This document shows positions 26,750 to 36,749 of a stretch of 64,000 nt of DNA, piece by piece (the stretch's first letter is position 1; every line of letters starts with the position of its first letter). The notes under the pieces were generated by a model. That model was not told the DNA's origin. It saw only the letters and a program-made list of their open reading frames with translations, and did no database searches. The stretch is from Mariprofundus aestuarium (GTDB lineage: Bacteria > Pseudomonadota > Zetaproteobacteria > Mariprofundales > Mariprofundaceae), in contig NZ_CP018799.1 of NCBI RefSeq assembly GCF_002795805.1, forward strand, positions 1,915,001 through 1,979,000, given 5' to 3'. The translations under genes and the position numbers were made by a program.

Positions 26750-29572
26750 CTACGGAAGCTCTTTAATTACCATATGGTCAAGTTTAACCAGCGCATAGGG
26801 GTAGGCTGAGTTGCTACTGGCAAAGACAGCCGGTTTCAGTTTGCTGCCGAAAAACGGTACTTTGCCGACCTCATACCAGGTATCACCGTCCAGACTCGCG
26901 AATGCACTATAGGTAAAGCCGACCTTCTCAACCTTCAGGTGTACCGCAAAGCGGGTCGCCATTGATGTTGACCCCGGCTTCTGCCATGCAATCCAGTACG
27001 GGCCATTAACCTGAGAAACCTCACCATTAAGCACCTTGATCAAGCGGGCACTTACAACCTGCCTGCAGTCACGGCCTCCACACTTCGCAAAGGTAGCTTC
27101 ATCCTCTACGGAGATAACCAGACCAACATGGTCGTTTCCACTTCGATAGAAAAGCAGACCTGTCTGCTGTTTAGCCTGACCGGATTTACCGGCACTGAAT
27201 TCAGAATCAAGCTTCACAGAGACTGAAAAGTCGCCATTCAGGTTGTCACCATTATAAACAAGAAGGTTAGGCACATCACCCTTTACAAGGGAGGATTTCT
27301 TCGTCATCAGAATCAGGTTTTCGCCATCAGAGTTCATCAGTTTACTGCTGGGGTTGATTACCTGCCAGGCTTCGGAGAGGAAGTCGCCATTAAACTCATC
27401 ACTGTAAATAACACCTGATTCATACTCTGTTGATTCACGATCCCACAGATCGACAAATGGTTTTCTATCTGCCGCGGCCTTCTCAGCAGCAATCCTGTCA
27501 GCAACAGCCTTTTCTGCAGCAGCCTTCTCGGCTGCAACCTTGTTAGCAGCAGCTTTCTCGGCAGCGGCCTTCTCGGCAGCGATCTTGTCAGCAGCAGCCT
27601 GCTCAGCAGCGGCTTTCTCAGCTGCGACCTTGTCAGCAGCAGCCTGCTCAGCAGCGATCTTGTCAGCAACAGCCTTCTCGGCAGCGGCTTTTTCTGCTGC
27701 CACCTTGTCAGCGGCTGCCTTCTCTACTGCGGCCTTCTCGGCAGCGGCCTTCTCGGCAGCGGCCTTCTCGGCAGCGGCCTTCTCGGCAGCGGCCTTCTCG
27801 GCAGCGGCCTTCTCGGCAGCAATCTTGTCAGCAGCAGCCTGCTCAGCAGCGGCTTTCTCAGCTGCGACCTTGTCAGCAGCAGCCTGCTCAGCAGCGATCT
27901 TGTCAGCAACAGCCTTCTCGGCAGCGGCTTTTTCTGCTGCCACCTTGTCAGCGGCTGCCTTCTCTACTGCGGCCTTCTCGGCAGCGACCTTGTCAGCAAT
28001 AGCTTTCTCAGCGGCAGCCTTTTCTGCAGCGGCCTTCTCCTCGGCACGCTTCTTAGCCATATACGCTTCAGCAGCTGCCTTCTCGGCTGCAGCTTTCTCA
28101 GCGGCGGCCTTCTCGGCGGCGGCTCTCTCAATAGCACGCCTGTCAGCATCAACCTTTTCAGCCGCAAAAGTCTTACTTACCGCCAGCATCTGAAGCTGGT
28201 AACCCTTATATGAACTAGACGCAACCTTCTCAGCAGCAGCTCTTTCTGCAGCAGCCTTCTCAGCGGCGGCCTTTCTAGCAGCGACTTTCTCAGCAGCGGC
28301 CTTCTCAGCAGCAGCCATTGCCTCAGCCTTCTCAGCAGCAGCTCTTTCTGCAGCAGCCTTCTCAGCGGCGGCCTTTCTAGCAGCGACTTTCTCAGCAGCG
28401 GCCTTCTCAGCAGCAGCCATTGCCTCAGCCTTCTCAGCAGCAGCTCTTTCTGCAGCAGCCTTCTCAACAGCGGCCTTCTCAGCAGCAGCTCTTTCTGCAG
28501 CGGCCTTCTCAGCAGCAGCTCTTTCTGCAGCGGCCTTGTCAGCAGCAGCCTTCTCAACAGCGGCCTTCTCAGCAGCAGCTCTTTCTGCAGCGGCCTTGTC
28601 AGCAGCAGCCTTCTCAGCAGCAGCCTTGTCAGCAGCAGCCTTCTCAGCAGCAGCTTTCTCAGCAGCCGCCTTCTCAGCAGCAGCTTTCTCAGCAGCAGCC
28701 TTCTCAGCAGCAGCCTTCTCAGCAGCAGCCTTCTCAGCAGCAGCCTTCTCAGCAGCAGCCTTCTCAGCAGCAGCCTTCTCAGCAGCAGCCTTCTCAGCAG
28801 CAGCCTTCTCAGCAGCAGCCCCCTCAGCTGAGAGGCCCGCAGCCGTTATCTTCAATTGCTCCTGATAACCCTGCCCTGCTTTCAGGGCACTCTTCTCAGC
28901 AGCACCCTTTTCCGCCTCACTGAGTTTATTAATTGGATTATTAGGGTCCGCAAGTGCAATTTCTCTTCTTACTGAGTCAAAGGCGCTCGACAGCTCGGAT
29001 ACGCTATTGGCAGCGTAAAATTTTCCGCCACCATTTTTAGCTATACAGCTCAACTGGGAGGAGGTGTCGGCTTTCACATCAAAACCAATCACATGAATGC
29101 GAATATCATCCCCTGCAGACATCGCAGCCTTGCATGGATCACCCTTGCAGTTCTCAATACCGTCACTGAGAACAACAATTGTTCCCTTGCCACCCGCTTT
29201 CTTCATCTCCTTGATTGCATAATCAAGGGAACCACTTAGCGGGGTCATGCCTTTGGGTGTAAAGGAGTTAACGGAGTTAATAAATGAAGTGCGTGACGGA
29301 GCAATCGGGGCAAGAAGCTCCACATCACGGCAGTCGCCTTTATTCCTGTGACCGTAAGCTACAAGCCCGATATCAGTGTTGATGGAAAGTCTCGATATGG
29401 ATTTAGTCAGAGCATCGCGGGCAAGGTAGACCTTTGCTGTTCCTTCAATCTGTCCCCACATGCTTCCGGAGGAATCGACAACAAACAGCACTGCAGGATT
29501 TGCAGCAAACACAGCTACTGGAAGCAGCAGTGTTAAAGCCATCAAATTCAGTTTAATTATACGATTCAGCAA
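26750..29572 (-). CDS. Secreted VWA-domain protein with long AAAEK helical repeat
   Basis: 940 aa from TTG at 29572 (GGGAGGGG upstream); an ATG at 29626 gives 958 aa without a ribosome site. A signal peptide ([18 protein letters not shown]) precedes a von Willebrand A domain with the MIDAS motif [11 protein letters not shown]. Then about 450 residues are almost pure Ala/Glu/Lys pentads ([10 protein letters not shown]), interrupted once by a non-repeat stretch containing [18 protein letters not shown]. The C-terminal ~230 residues look like a lectin/beta-sandwich domain ([44 protein letters not shown]). The middle resembles the helix of TolA. It could bridge the periplasm, but its function is unknown. 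Confidence 0.85.
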   Translation of the reverse strand: MLNRIIKLNLMALTLLLPVAVFAANPAVLFVVDSSGSMWGQIEGTAKVYLARDALTKSISRLSINTDIGLVAYGHRNKGDCRDVELLAPIAPSRTSFINSVNSFTPKGMTPLSGSLDYAIKEMKKAGGKGTIVVLSDGIENCKGDPCKAAMSAGDDIRIHVIGFDVKADTSSQLSCIAKNGGGKFYAANSVSELSSAFDSVRREIALADPNNPINKLSEAEKGAAEKSALKAGQGYQEQLKITAAGLSAEGAAAEKAAAEKAAAEKAAAEKAAAEKAAAEKAAAEKAAAEKAAAEKAAAEKAAAEKAAAEKAAADKAAAEKAAADKAAAERAAAEKAAVEKAAADKAAAERAAAEKAAAERAAAEKAAVEKAAAERAAAEKAEAMAAAEKAAAEKVAARKAAAEKAAAERAAAEKAEAMAAAEKAAAEKVAARKAAAEKAAAERAAAEKVASSSYKGYQLQMLAVSKTFAAEKVDADRRAIERAAAEKAAAEKAAAEKAAAEAYMAKKRAEEKAAAEKAAAEKAIADKVAAEKAAVEKAAADKVAAEKAAAEKAVADKIAAEQAAADKVAAEKAAAEQAAADKIAAEKAAAEKAAAEKAAAEKAAAEKAAAEKAAVEKAAADKVAAEKAAAEKAVADKIAAEQAAADKVAAEKAAAEQAAADKIAAEKAAAEKAAANKVAAEKAAAEKAVADRIAAEKAAADRKPFVDLWDRESTEYESGVIYSDEFNGDFLSEAWQVINPSSKLMNSDGENLILMTKKSSLVKGDVPNLLVYNGDNLNGDFSVSVKLDSEFSAGKSGQAKQQTGLLFYRSGNDHVGLVISVEDEATFAKCGGRDCRQVVSARLIKVLNGEVSQVNGPYWIAWQKPGSTSMATRFAVHLKVEKVGFTYSAFASLDGDTWYEVGKVPFFGSKLKPAVFASSNSAYPYALVKLDHMVIKELP
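27471..28829. repeat. 15-bp AAAEK-encoding repeat array with larger internal duplications
   Basis: Roughly 90 units of a degenerate 15-bp sequence read as AAAEK on the minus strand. Two higher-order duplications are exact: 27582-27746 equals 27822-27986 (165 bp at a 240-bp offset), and a 102-bp unit encoding 34 residues (containing EAMAAAEK) occurs twice in tandem at about 28230-28433. These mark recent unequal recombination or slippage. The array makes long antisense open frames that are not genes. Confidence 0.9.
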
Positions 29573-29784
29573 CGTCCCCTCCCAGCAGTGACAGCGCCCA
29601 AAAAACCAACCTTTATTTACAGGCATCGAATGCTCTGTTTAATAGCACACTTCCCCACAATGCGCAATTAAACCCCAGTTAATACAAGCAGCTGAAGATT
29701 AAAGAACAATATTCACCATACGTCAATTTTTTTCCCCTCAGCAATGCATCACGCCACCTTTCAGAGTGACAGAAAAGCGTACTC

Positions 29785-30711
29785 TCAACGCAGCTCGGGC
29801 GGCAGGCTAAAGGTTACATTCTCCTCACAAACCTTAAGCACATCGGGGTCGGAAAACCCCTTCTCTTTCAACCAGCCACTTACCTGCTCCACCAGCACCT
29901 CCGGTGCGGATGCGCCAGCACTAATGCCGATACGATCATTAACGCCGAACCAGCCCGGCTCGATATCCTCGGCACCATCAATCAGATAGGCCTGACAACC
30001 AGCCCTCTCTGCCACCTCGCGCAAGCGGTTAGAGTTTGACGAATTCTTCGAGCCGATCACCAGCACCACATCTGAATTTGCCGCAAGTTCCTTCACTGCA
30101 GCCTGCCGATTACTGGTGGCATAACAGATATCCTCGCGTTTGGGCCCTTGAATATTCGGAAATTGCGCCTTCAGTGCTGCAATCACATCAATCGTATCAT
30201 CGACACTAAGCGTGGTCTGAGTGACAAAGGCAAGTTTATCAGGGTCATTCACCTCAAGGGAGGCGACATCCTCAGGCTCCGAAATCAGCAGCACAGCCCC
30301 CTCTGGCGCCTGCCCCATGGTCCCCTCTACCTCGGGATGTCCTGCATGGCCGATCAATACAACCTGATCACCATTCTGATAATGGCGCAGCAATTCCAGA
30401 TGCACCTTGGTTACCAGTGGACAGGTAGCATCAATCACACGCAAGCCGCGCTGATTAGCATGCAAACGCACTGCTTTGCTTACACCGTGAGCTGAGAAAA
30501 TCAGCAGGGAACCATCCGGGGCATCATCCACTTCAGCCACGAACACCGCCCCCTTTGCTTTCAGCCCTTCAACTACGAAGCGATTGTGTACGATCTCATG
30601 ACGGACATAGACCGGTGCGCCATATACCTCCAGCGCCCTCTCGACGATCTCGATAGCACGATCAACACCTGCACAGAAACCTCGTGGTTCAGCTAACAGC
30701 ACCTGACTCAT
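29785..30711 (-). CDS. ispH: 4-hydroxy-3-methylbut-2-enyl diphosphate reductase
   Basis: 308 aa from the ATG at 30711 (GGAG about nine bases upstream). Iron-sulfur cysteines Cys13 (PRGFCAGV), Cys97 ([11 protein letters not shown]) and Cys196 ([10 protein letters not shown]) match E. coli IspH; SAHGVS supplies a conserved histidine, and [10 protein letters not shown] binds the diphosphate. It catalyses the last step of the non-mevalonate isoprenoid pathway, making IPP and DMAPP. ispE, another gene of that pathway, is at 53.2 kb. Divergent from the peroxiredoxin gene. Confidence 0.96.
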   Translation of the reverse strand: MSQVLLAEPRGFCAGVDRAIEIVERALEVYGAPVYVRHEIVHNRFVVEGLKAKGAVFVAEVDDAPDGSLLIFSAHGVSKAVRLHANQRGLRVIDATCPLVTKVHLELLRHYQNGDQVVLIGHAGHPEVEGTMGQAPEGAVLLISEPEDVASLEVNDPDKLAFVTQTTLSVDDTIDVIAALKAQFPNIQGPKREDICYATSNRQAAVKELAANSDVVLVIGSKNSSNSNRLREVAERAGCQAYLIDGAEDIEPGWFGVNDRIGISAGASAPEVLVEQVSGWLKEKGFSDPDVLKVCEENVTFSLPPELR

Positions 30712-30816
30712 AGACTCATCTCCCAAACTGGCATGTGGCGAAGGCTAGCATCGTGTCCTATGCTTGCGCATCCGATAATCCAGAGATGGATAAAAACCTC
30801 TGCCAAGGAGCCTTTG

Positions 30817-31299
30817 ATGAGCAATTATACGATCAACCCCGGTGATGCCGCACCCGCCGATATCGAGCTGGAGACTTGGCCAGAGGGAAAACTCAAGCTG
30901 GCCGACCTGAAAGGCAAATGGATCATCCTCTATTTCTATCCTAAGGACAGCACCTCAGGCTGCACGACCGAATCATGTGAATTCCGTGATGCACTACCCG
31001 ATTTCTCCGCTGCCGATGCAGCTATTGTAGGTGTCAGCCGCGATTCAGTGAAATCGCATGAAAATTTCACCACAAAACAGGGCCTCAACTTCCCGTTGAT
31101 CTCCGACCCAGATGAAGCTCTCTGCAAAGCCTTTGACGTCATCCAGACCAAGATGAACTACGGCAAGGAGTATCTTGGTGTGGAGCGCTCCACTTTCATC
31201 ATCAACCCCGAAGGCTCCATCACGCATGCATGGCGCAAGGTGAAGGTGGCAGGCCACGTTGAAGATGTCCTTAACACCCTGAAGGAAGCGCAGGGCTAA
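30817..31299 (+). CDS. bcp: Peroxiredoxin, BCP/PrxQ family
   Basis: 160 aa from the ATG at 30817 (AAGGAG six bases upstream). Thioredoxin-like fold with peroxidatic Cys49 in YPKDSTSGCT and resolving Cys54 (TESC) one helical turn later, the arrangement of atypical two-Cys PrxQ/BCP enzymes. It reduces hydroperoxides with thioredoxin. It begins a plus-strand run with coaBC and dut: coaBC starts six bases after its stop. Confidence 0.93.
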   Translation: MSNYTINPGDAAPADIELETWPEGKLKLADLKGKWIILYFYPKDSTSGCTTESCEFRDALPDFSAADAAIVGVSRDSVKSHENFTTKQGLNFPLISDPDEALCKAFDVIQTKMNYGKEYLGVERSTFIINPEGSITHAWRKVKVAGHVEDVLNTLKEAQG

Positions 31300-31304
31300 G
31301 CCTC

Positions 31305-32489
31305 ATGCTTAATGGCAAGCGAATACTGATCGGCATTGGCGGCGGCATTGCCGTCTACCGCGTGGCCGAGCTTGCCCGCCTGTTGATCAAGGCAGGGGCC
31401 GAGGTTCGCTGTGTAATGACGAAATCAGCCCGTGCGTTTGTCACCCCTCTCACCTTCGAAGCATTGACCGGCAACAAGGTGCACACCGAACTCTTCGATC
31501 TCACTTCTGAGAGGGAGATGGGCCATATCCAGTTGGCACGCTGGGCTGATGCAGTCGTTATCGCACCGGCCACAGCCAATATTCTGGCCCGTCTCTCGTA
31601 TGGCATCGCAGATGATCTGCTCACCACCATGATGCAGGTCAATGAGGCACCTGTACTATTGGCGCCTGCTATGAACAGCTCGATGTGGGAATCCGATGCT
31701 ACACGCCACAATGTGGAAACATTGAAGGCGCGTGGCTTTAGCTTTGTCGGCCCTGAACAGGGACAGCTTGCCTGCGGAGAACAGGGCATAGGGCGCCTCT
31801 CTGAACCGGAAGATATTGTCGCTGCCCTGCAACCTTTGCTTTGGGAAGAACAGGCACTGAAAGGCAAACAGTGGGTGATCAATGCAGGGCCAACTGTCGA
31901 GGCATGGGATGCCGTGCGCTTGCTGACCAACCGCGCCAGCGGCAAGCTCGGTGCATTGCTTGCCTCAACTGCCACGGCAATGGGGGCTGAGGTTACGCTT
32001 ATTGCAGGCCCGGGAACCCCGTCAACCCATCCGCAGGTGAAGCGAATCAACGTTGAATCTGCAGATGAAATGCTCGCCGCATGTACAAAGTCAGCCAGCA
32101 ATGCGGATACATTTATCGCTACAGCTGCCGTAAGTGACTTCCGATTTCATGAAATGTATACCGAAAAGATGAAACGTGGCAGCACAACAAGCATGCATGT
32201 CGAACTTATTGCCAACCCCGATATCGTCGCCCACATCGCAAACATGGAAAGGCGTCCATCTCATGTCATCGCTTTTGCCGCCGAATCGTCAAACCATATA
32301 GAATATGCAAAGGTCAAACTGTCGCAGAAAAACGTCGACGCGATTGTCGCCAATGATGTGAATAATATGGGATCGCACAGTGCCAGTGGCTGGTGGATCA
32401 CCCCAAGCTGCGAAACCACTATCGACACCGATACAAAACAGGCCTTTGCAGAAGAGATCATTCAACACATTATGGAGCTAAACCCATGA
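31305..32489 (+). CDS. coaBC: Bifunctional phosphopantothenoylcysteine decarboxylase/synthetase
   Basis: 394 aa. The N-terminal CoaC flavoprotein domain ([63 protein letters not shown] with the catalytic Cys) is fused to C-terminal CoaB ([44 protein letters not shown]). It makes 4'-phosphopantetheine from phosphopantothenate and cysteine for CoA synthesis. The coaBC-dut order is common in Proteobacteria. The stop overlaps dut. Confidence 0.95.
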   Translation: MLNGKRILIGIGGGIAVYRVAELARLLIKAGAEVRCVMTKSARAFVTPLTFEALTGNKVHTELFDLTSEREMGHIQLARWADAVVIAPATANILARLSYGIADDLLTTMMQVNEAPVLLAPAMNSSMWESDATRHNVETLKARGFSFVGPEQGQLACGEQGIGRLSEPEDIVAALQPLLWEEQALKGKQWVINAGPTVEAWDAVRLLTNRASGKLGALLASTATAMGAEVTLIAGPGTPSTHPQVKRINVESADEMLAACTKSASNADTFIATAAVSDFRFHEMYTEKMKRGSTTSMHVELIANPDIVAHIANMERRPSHVIAFAAESSNHIEYAKVKLSQKNVDAIVANDVNNMGSHSASGWWITPSCETTIDTDTKQAFAEEIIQHIMELNP

Positions 32490-32938
32490 GTAACCCAATC
32501 GTCCATATTCAGAAACTGCCGCACGGTGAAGGGATTGACCTACCATTCTATGCCACCACCCATGCCGCCGGAGCCGACCTGCGCGCCGCCGTCGATGAGG
32601 ATGTGATGATTGCCCCTGGCGAGCACGCACTGATTAAAACCGGTTTTGCCATGGCACTTCCCGATAATTACGAGGCGCAGGTTCGTCCCCGCTCTGGTCT
32701 TGCCCTGAAACACGGCATTACCGTACTCAACACGCCAGGCACGGTGGACGCCGACTACCGCGGCGAGGTGGGAGTAATCCTGATCAATCACGGTAAAGAA
32801 TCATTTGTTGTCAGCCGTGGCGACCGGGTTGCCCAGATGATCATCGCCCCGTTCGTGCAGGCCAATTTCCATGAGGTTTCCGAGCTCTCGGAAACCGAAC
32901 GCGGTTCTGGCGGCTTCGGAAGTTCAGGCAGAAAGTAA
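32486..32938 (+). CDS. dut: dUTP diphosphatase
   Basis: 150 aa from the ATG at 32486 overlapping the coaBC stop (ATGA). Contains all five trimeric dUTPase motifs: [35 protein letters not shown] (catalytic Asp), [10 protein letters not shown], and the C-terminal [10 protein letters not shown] arm. It hydrolyses dUTP to dUMP, preventing uracil incorporation and supplying dTMP synthesis. Confidence 0.96.
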   Translation: MSNPIVHIQKLPHGEGIDLPFYATTHAAGADLRAAVDEDVMIAPGEHALIKTGFAMALPDNYEAQVRPRSGLALKHGITVLNTPGTVDADYRGEVGVILINHGKESFVVSRGDRVAQMIIAPFVQANFHEVSELSETERGSGGFGSSGRK

Positions 32939-33036
32939 ATAAACTGCTGCATCCGGTTGCCTGTTGAACTCCGCCTCATCCTCTACTGGTTGCCTGAGAT
33001 TTGCTTTGCATCCTATTGATATCAGTGCTCTAATTC

Positions 33037-33066
33037 ACAGACGGTCTGCGTGAACGTCTGTTTTAT
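33037..33066 (+). terminator. Possible terminator of the bcp-coaBC-dut run
   Basis: ACAGACG/CGTCTGT stem with an 11-nt loop followed by a short T-run (TTTTA). The loop is large and the T-run short, so the call is weak. It ends just upstream of pilP. Confidence 0.4.
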
Positions 33067-33084
33067 GGCAGCAGGGAGATAATC

Positions 33085-33582
33085 ATGAAGCTTTGGGCTG
33101 GGCTGTTGGCGATATGTTTAACCGGTGTTTTTACAGCATCGGCTGAAGATATTGCACCAACAGAAGAGGAAATCACTCCGGATGCGATGCAGCATCAAAT
33201 CACTGCTCCCGAGATCGATTTCGAAAATATGCGTGATCCTTTTTCCTCCTACCTGGTTCGGATGGCTTTGCGTGGCAAGGCCACGCTTCTGGATACCCAG
33301 ATGCGCCTCTCCAACCGCAAACGCGAAAAACTTGAAGATTACGATCTCTCCACGCTGCATCTCGTTGCCATCTTCAAAATGGGGGGCGAACACGTCGCTA
33401 TGGTAGAAGATACCACTGCCAAGGGTTTCATCGTCCGCCGCGGTAACTACCTCGGCCAAAACAATGGCAAAATCGAAAAAATCACCGATGACACTGTCTT
33501 TCTTGTTGAGCAGGTACTCAATCCTGCAGGCGAAATTATCGACCGTCAGGTCACCCTGACCATGAAAGAAGTTAACGAATAA
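33085..33582 (+). CDS. pilP: PilP-like type IV pilus assembly protein
   Basis: 165 aa from ATG with GGGAG six bases upstream. Signal peptide (LWAGLLAICLTGVFTASA|ED), a Pro/Glu-rich linker, RDPF, then the PilP beta-sandwich pattern LEDYDLSTLHLVAIFK, VRRGNYLGQNNGKIEKITDD, and an ending RQVTLTMKE. PilP links the inner-membrane PilNO complex to the PilQ secretin. No lipobox is present, although many PilP proteins are lipoproteins. The usual pilMNO and pilQ are absent on both sides, so this copy is isolated. Confidence 0.72.
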   Translation: MKLWAGLLAICLTGVFTASAEDIAPTEEEITPDAMQHQITAPEIDFENMRDPFSSYLVRMALRGKATLLDTQMRLSNRKREKLEDYDLSTLHLVAIFKMGGEHVAMVEDTTAKGFIVRRGNYLGQNNGKIEKITDDTVFLVEQVLNPAGEIIDRQVTLTMKEVNE

Positions 33583-33626
33583 AACAAAGCACGCTCTATC
33601 CAGAATGAGTATTTACAGACCCTCAC

Positions 33627-34277
33627 ATGGCTAGGAGAATGACTGCGGCTGAGATCCGGCGTTTTTTTGAGTACCTGCGTGATGAAAACCCCGCACCTGT
33701 CACCGAGCTTAACTACACCAATGAGTTTGAGCTCCTTGCCGCTGTCATGCTCTCCGCCCAGTCCACTGATGTAGGCGTCAATAAAGCCACCGCAAAGCTC
33801 TATCCGGTTGCCAACACCCCTCAGATGATTCTCGATCTCGGAGAGGCAGGCCTTAAATCTTATATCGCCACCCTCGGCCTCTATAACAGCAAGGCCAAAC
33901 ACCTGATGGCTACATGTGCAATGCTGGTTGAGCGACACAACGGGCAGATTCCACGCACCCGCAAAGAGTTGGAGTCACTACCGGGGGTTGGTCGAAAAAC
34001 TGCCAACGTAGTACTCAATGTGCTTTTCGACGAACCAACGATGGCGGTGGACACCCATATCTTCCGGGTTGGAAATCGCACGGGCATCGCTCCGGGAAAA
34101 ACGCCGCTTGATGTCGAAAAAGGTTTACTGAAAAGAATCCCGAAAGAGTTTATGCAGCATGCCCACCACTGGCTAATCCTGCATGGCCGTTACACCTGTA
34201 CAGCCCGCAAACCGAAATGCCACGCCTGCCCTGTCTCAGCGGAATGCCACTGGCCCGAGAAACCAACAGCGATTTAA
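33627..34277 (+). CDS. nth: Endonuclease III
   Basis: 216 aa. Helix-hairpin-helix LPGVGRKTA with catalytic Lys124, Asp142 in AVDTHIFRV, and a [4Fe-4S] cluster from Cys191, Cys198, Cys201 and Cys207 (C-x6-C-x2-C-x5-C). A bifunctional glycosylase/AP lyase that removes oxidised pyrimidines. The ATG at 33627 has no good ribosome site; the Met at codon 5 has AGGAG too close. Confidence 0.95.
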   Translation: MARRMTAAEIRRFFEYLRDENPAPVTELNYTNEFELLAAVMLSAQSTDVGVNKATAKLYPVANTPQMILDLGEAGLKSYIATLGLYNSKAKHLMATCAMLVERHNGQIPRTRKELESLPGVGRKTANVVLNVLFDEPTMAVDTHIFRVGNRTGIAPGKTPLDVEKGLLKRIPKEFMQHAHHWLILHGRYTCTARKPKCHACPVSAECHWPEKPTAI

Positions 34278-34550
34278 GCAACATCTCTACTTTTAATGAA
34301 GTTCAAGTGAATGCCCGCTTGTGTCCGCATCTTGCCGATCACCACAGGTCACAACCGGACATTCGAAATTACAACTTATTGAGCGTTTTGGTAGCTGATC
34401 TTCTTATATCGATGATACGCCGGTCATAGAAGAAGTGATCGTTGGACATAAAGTATCTGACTCTCAATTTTCATTTATTGGCTGCCAAGTAATGTTTCTG
34501 GCGCAACAGAAATTTCTTTATTAGAAATCATTGTGTTCTAAGCCGAAGGC

Positions 34551-36716
34551 TTATGAATTCTGCCGATAAACCTTAAGTACATTCGGTAACTGCATAATTT
34601 TGTCAGTGACTTTTTGCAGTTGTTCAAGGTCCTTTATCTCCATCATGATCTGCATGTCTGCCATTTGCGTATCTCTGTTCGATAACGTCTGAACACTGAG
34701 CACGTTTACTTTCAGGTCGGAAAGGATGCTGGTCATATCTTTTAGCAGACCTGTACGATCAATGGCCTGGATAGCAAGGTTGATCTCAAATGTCTGATCA
34801 TCATGCTCTGCCCACGCAACAGCAATGAGTCGCTTCTGCTTATCATGTTCCAGGTTGAGTATGTTGATGCAATCAGGGCGATGAACCGAAACCCCATGGC
34901 CTTGGGTGATAAAGCCAATGATCTCATCACCGGGAACGGGTCTGCAGCAGTTGGCCATATAGGATAAGAGGTTACCAACGCCACAAACATTGATAGCTGG
35001 ATCTGAACCACCTCTCTTTTTCGGCTTGGGTTTATAGGGCAGTGCTTTTAGTGATTCAGTGGCATAAATCTGGTTTAGACCCTGCGTTAACTGAGCTGAT
35101 GTGATATCACCACGTCCGACTTTAGCGTACCACTCTTTTTCACTGTTCACTTTAAAGTGAGTGAGGGCCTTATTCGTATCAGGATTTGAAATGTGTATGC
35201 GTTTGAGTTCGCGATCGACAGCGGTTTTACCATCTATCACATTTTGCTCATAATTCTGTTGCCGAAACCACGCTTTTATTTTTGCGCGTGCCCTGTTGCT
35301 GGTGATGTAACCCAGATTCGGATTGAGCCAGTCTCTGCTTGGTGCGGCTTGATTGGTGGTTAAAATTTCGACCTGCATACCATTTTGCAGTTGCGTGGTG
35401 AGCGGCACGATATGACCGTTCACTTTTGCACCGCGGCATTTGTGCCCTACTTCTGTGTGAATACCGTAGGCAAAATCAAGCGGGGTTGCGCCTTGCGGCA
35501 GATCAATGATTTTGCCATCAGGGCTTAATACAAACACGCGGTCAGAGAACAGCTCTGTTTTAAAACTGTCTAAAAATTCCTCATCATCACTTTCCGGTGT
35601 TTCCAATAATTTCCGGATGGAATGAATCGTTTTTTCCAGCACAGCATCCTGTTTGGTTCGCTCTTTATAACGCCAGTGTGCTGCCACACCAAACTCTGCA
35701 AACTCGTGCATGGCTTTGGTTCTGATCTGAATTTCAACAGGTTTTCCCTCAGGCCCATAAACGGCTGTATGCAGGCTTTGATAGCCATTGGGTTTGGTGT
35801 TGGCGATATAATCATCAAATTCTTTAGGAATATGGTGCCAGCGCCCATGTATCAGCCCTAGTGCGGTATAACACTCTGCAATGGTGGTGACCGTGACCCT
35901 GATGGCCTGAACATCAAACAGTTCTGAGAACTGTTTGTCTTTATGCGTCATCTTTGACCAGATACTATAGATATGCTTTGGCCTGCCATTAACTCTGGCA
36001 TCGATCTCGGAACTTTTGAGCAAGGTATCAATTTCAGTGACAACCTGTTTGATATAGGTCTCACGTCCGCCTCTTTTTTCCTCAAGCATCTTTGCAATAC
36101 GCTTATAGGTTTCAGGCTGCAAATAGCGAAAGGATAGGTCTTCGAGTTCCCATTTCAGTTGTCCGATACCTAAGCGGTTGGCAATGGGTGAAAAGATTTC
36201 AAGTGATTCCGATGCAATGCGCTTTTGTGTCTCTTCATCTGCCTTGGATAGCTCCCTGAGCCGCTGTACCCTGTAGGCAAGCTTGATGAGCACCACTCGC
36301 ACGTCATCAACCATGGCTAACAACATTCTTCTCAACCGCTCAGACTGCTCATGACCATCTGATTGACTTGCTTTGAACAAATGCAGCTTTTCCAGGCTCT
36401 GAACCATGTGAAGCACTTCGACAGAGAACTCATGTTGAATGACCTTGTGAAAGGCGGTTGAGCGAAGACGAATGTCACTGAGCAGACATACAATAATCGT
36501 CGTCTCATCAGCACTTAACTGACTGAGCAATATGGCGACATCCAGGCTACTTGGCATATCTGAATCAACATCTTGTGCATCCCAAACATGCTGACATGCC
36601 TTTTCAAGCAGGGCAGAGCCCTGGTTTAGATGCGCTGAATTCGCAATGAGCATGTCGATATACTCTGAGACAGAGTATTGCGATGTAATGCTTTGCTGTT
36701 GCTTTGTATTCTTCAT
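34551..36716 (-). CDS. relA: RelA-type (p)ppGpp synthetase
   Basis: 721 aa. The N-terminal HD-like domain is degenerate: the place of the metal-binding HDxxED motif reads CLLSDIRLRS (residues 77-86), so no hydrolase is expected. The synthetase domain has RPKHIYSIWSKM and NTKPNGYQSLHTAVYGPEG, with EFDD where bifunctional enzymes have RxKD; EFDD is the mark of synthetase-only RelA. TGS domain (VFVLSPDGKIIDLPQGATPLDFAYGIHTEVGHKCRGAKVNG), Cys-rich element (NCCRPVPGDEIIGF) and C-terminal ACT domain follow. It senses uncharged tRNA on the ribosome. Flanks and gene appear more AT-rich than neighbours. Confidence 0.93.
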   Translation of the reverse strand: MKNTKQQQSITSQYSVSEYIDMLIANSAHLNQGSALLEKACQHVWDAQDVDSDMPSSLDVAILLSQLSADETTIIVCLLSDIRLRSTAFHKVIQHEFSVEVLHMVQSLEKLHLFKASQSDGHEQSERLRRMLLAMVDDVRVVLIKLAYRVQRLRELSKADEETQKRIASESLEIFSPIANRLGIGQLKWELEDLSFRYLQPETYKRIAKMLEEKRGGRETYIKQVVTEIDTLLKSSEIDARVNGRPKHIYSIWSKMTHKDKQFSELFDVQAIRVTVTTIAECYTALGLIHGRWHHIPKEFDDYIANTKPNGYQSLHTAVYGPEGKPVEIQIRTKAMHEFAEFGVAAHWRYKERTKQDAVLEKTIHSIRKLLETPESDDEEFLDSFKTELFSDRVFVLSPDGKIIDLPQGATPLDFAYGIHTEVGHKCRGAKVNGHIVPLTTQLQNGMQVEILTTNQAAPSRDWLNPNLGYITSNRARAKIKAWFRQQNYEQNVIDGKTAVDRELKRIHISNPDTNKALTHFKVNSEKEWYAKVGRGDITSAQLTQGLNQIYATESLKALPYKPKPKKRGGSDPAINVCGVGNLLSYMANCCRPVPGDEIIGFITQGHGVSVHRPDCINILNLEHDKQKRLIAVAWAEHDDQTFEINLAIQAIDRTGLLKDMTSILSDLKVNVLSVQTLSNRDTQMADMQIMMEIKDLEQLQKVTDKIMQLPNVLKVYRQNS

Positions 36717-36749
36717 GTCAATGAATTGATTGGCTCTACCTATCGGTAA

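Noticed and set aside
27540-28193. Long plus-strand frame (217 codons) opposite the VWA repeat
   Set aside because: It is the antisense reading of the 15-bp repeat (SAAAF pentads) and stays open only because the repeat has no stops in that frame; no ribosome site or domain.
27471-28829. Possible CRISPR array or integron-like repeat
   Set aside because: The 15-bp units have no unique spacers and lie entirely inside a coding frame.
28420-28923. Gln/Pro/Ser-rich plus-strand frame
   Set aside because: A third reading frame of the same VWA repeat array; no independent support.
34278-34550. Possible gene remnant between nth and relA
   Set aside because: Short open segments were translated, but no recognisable protein family, start or ribosome site was found.
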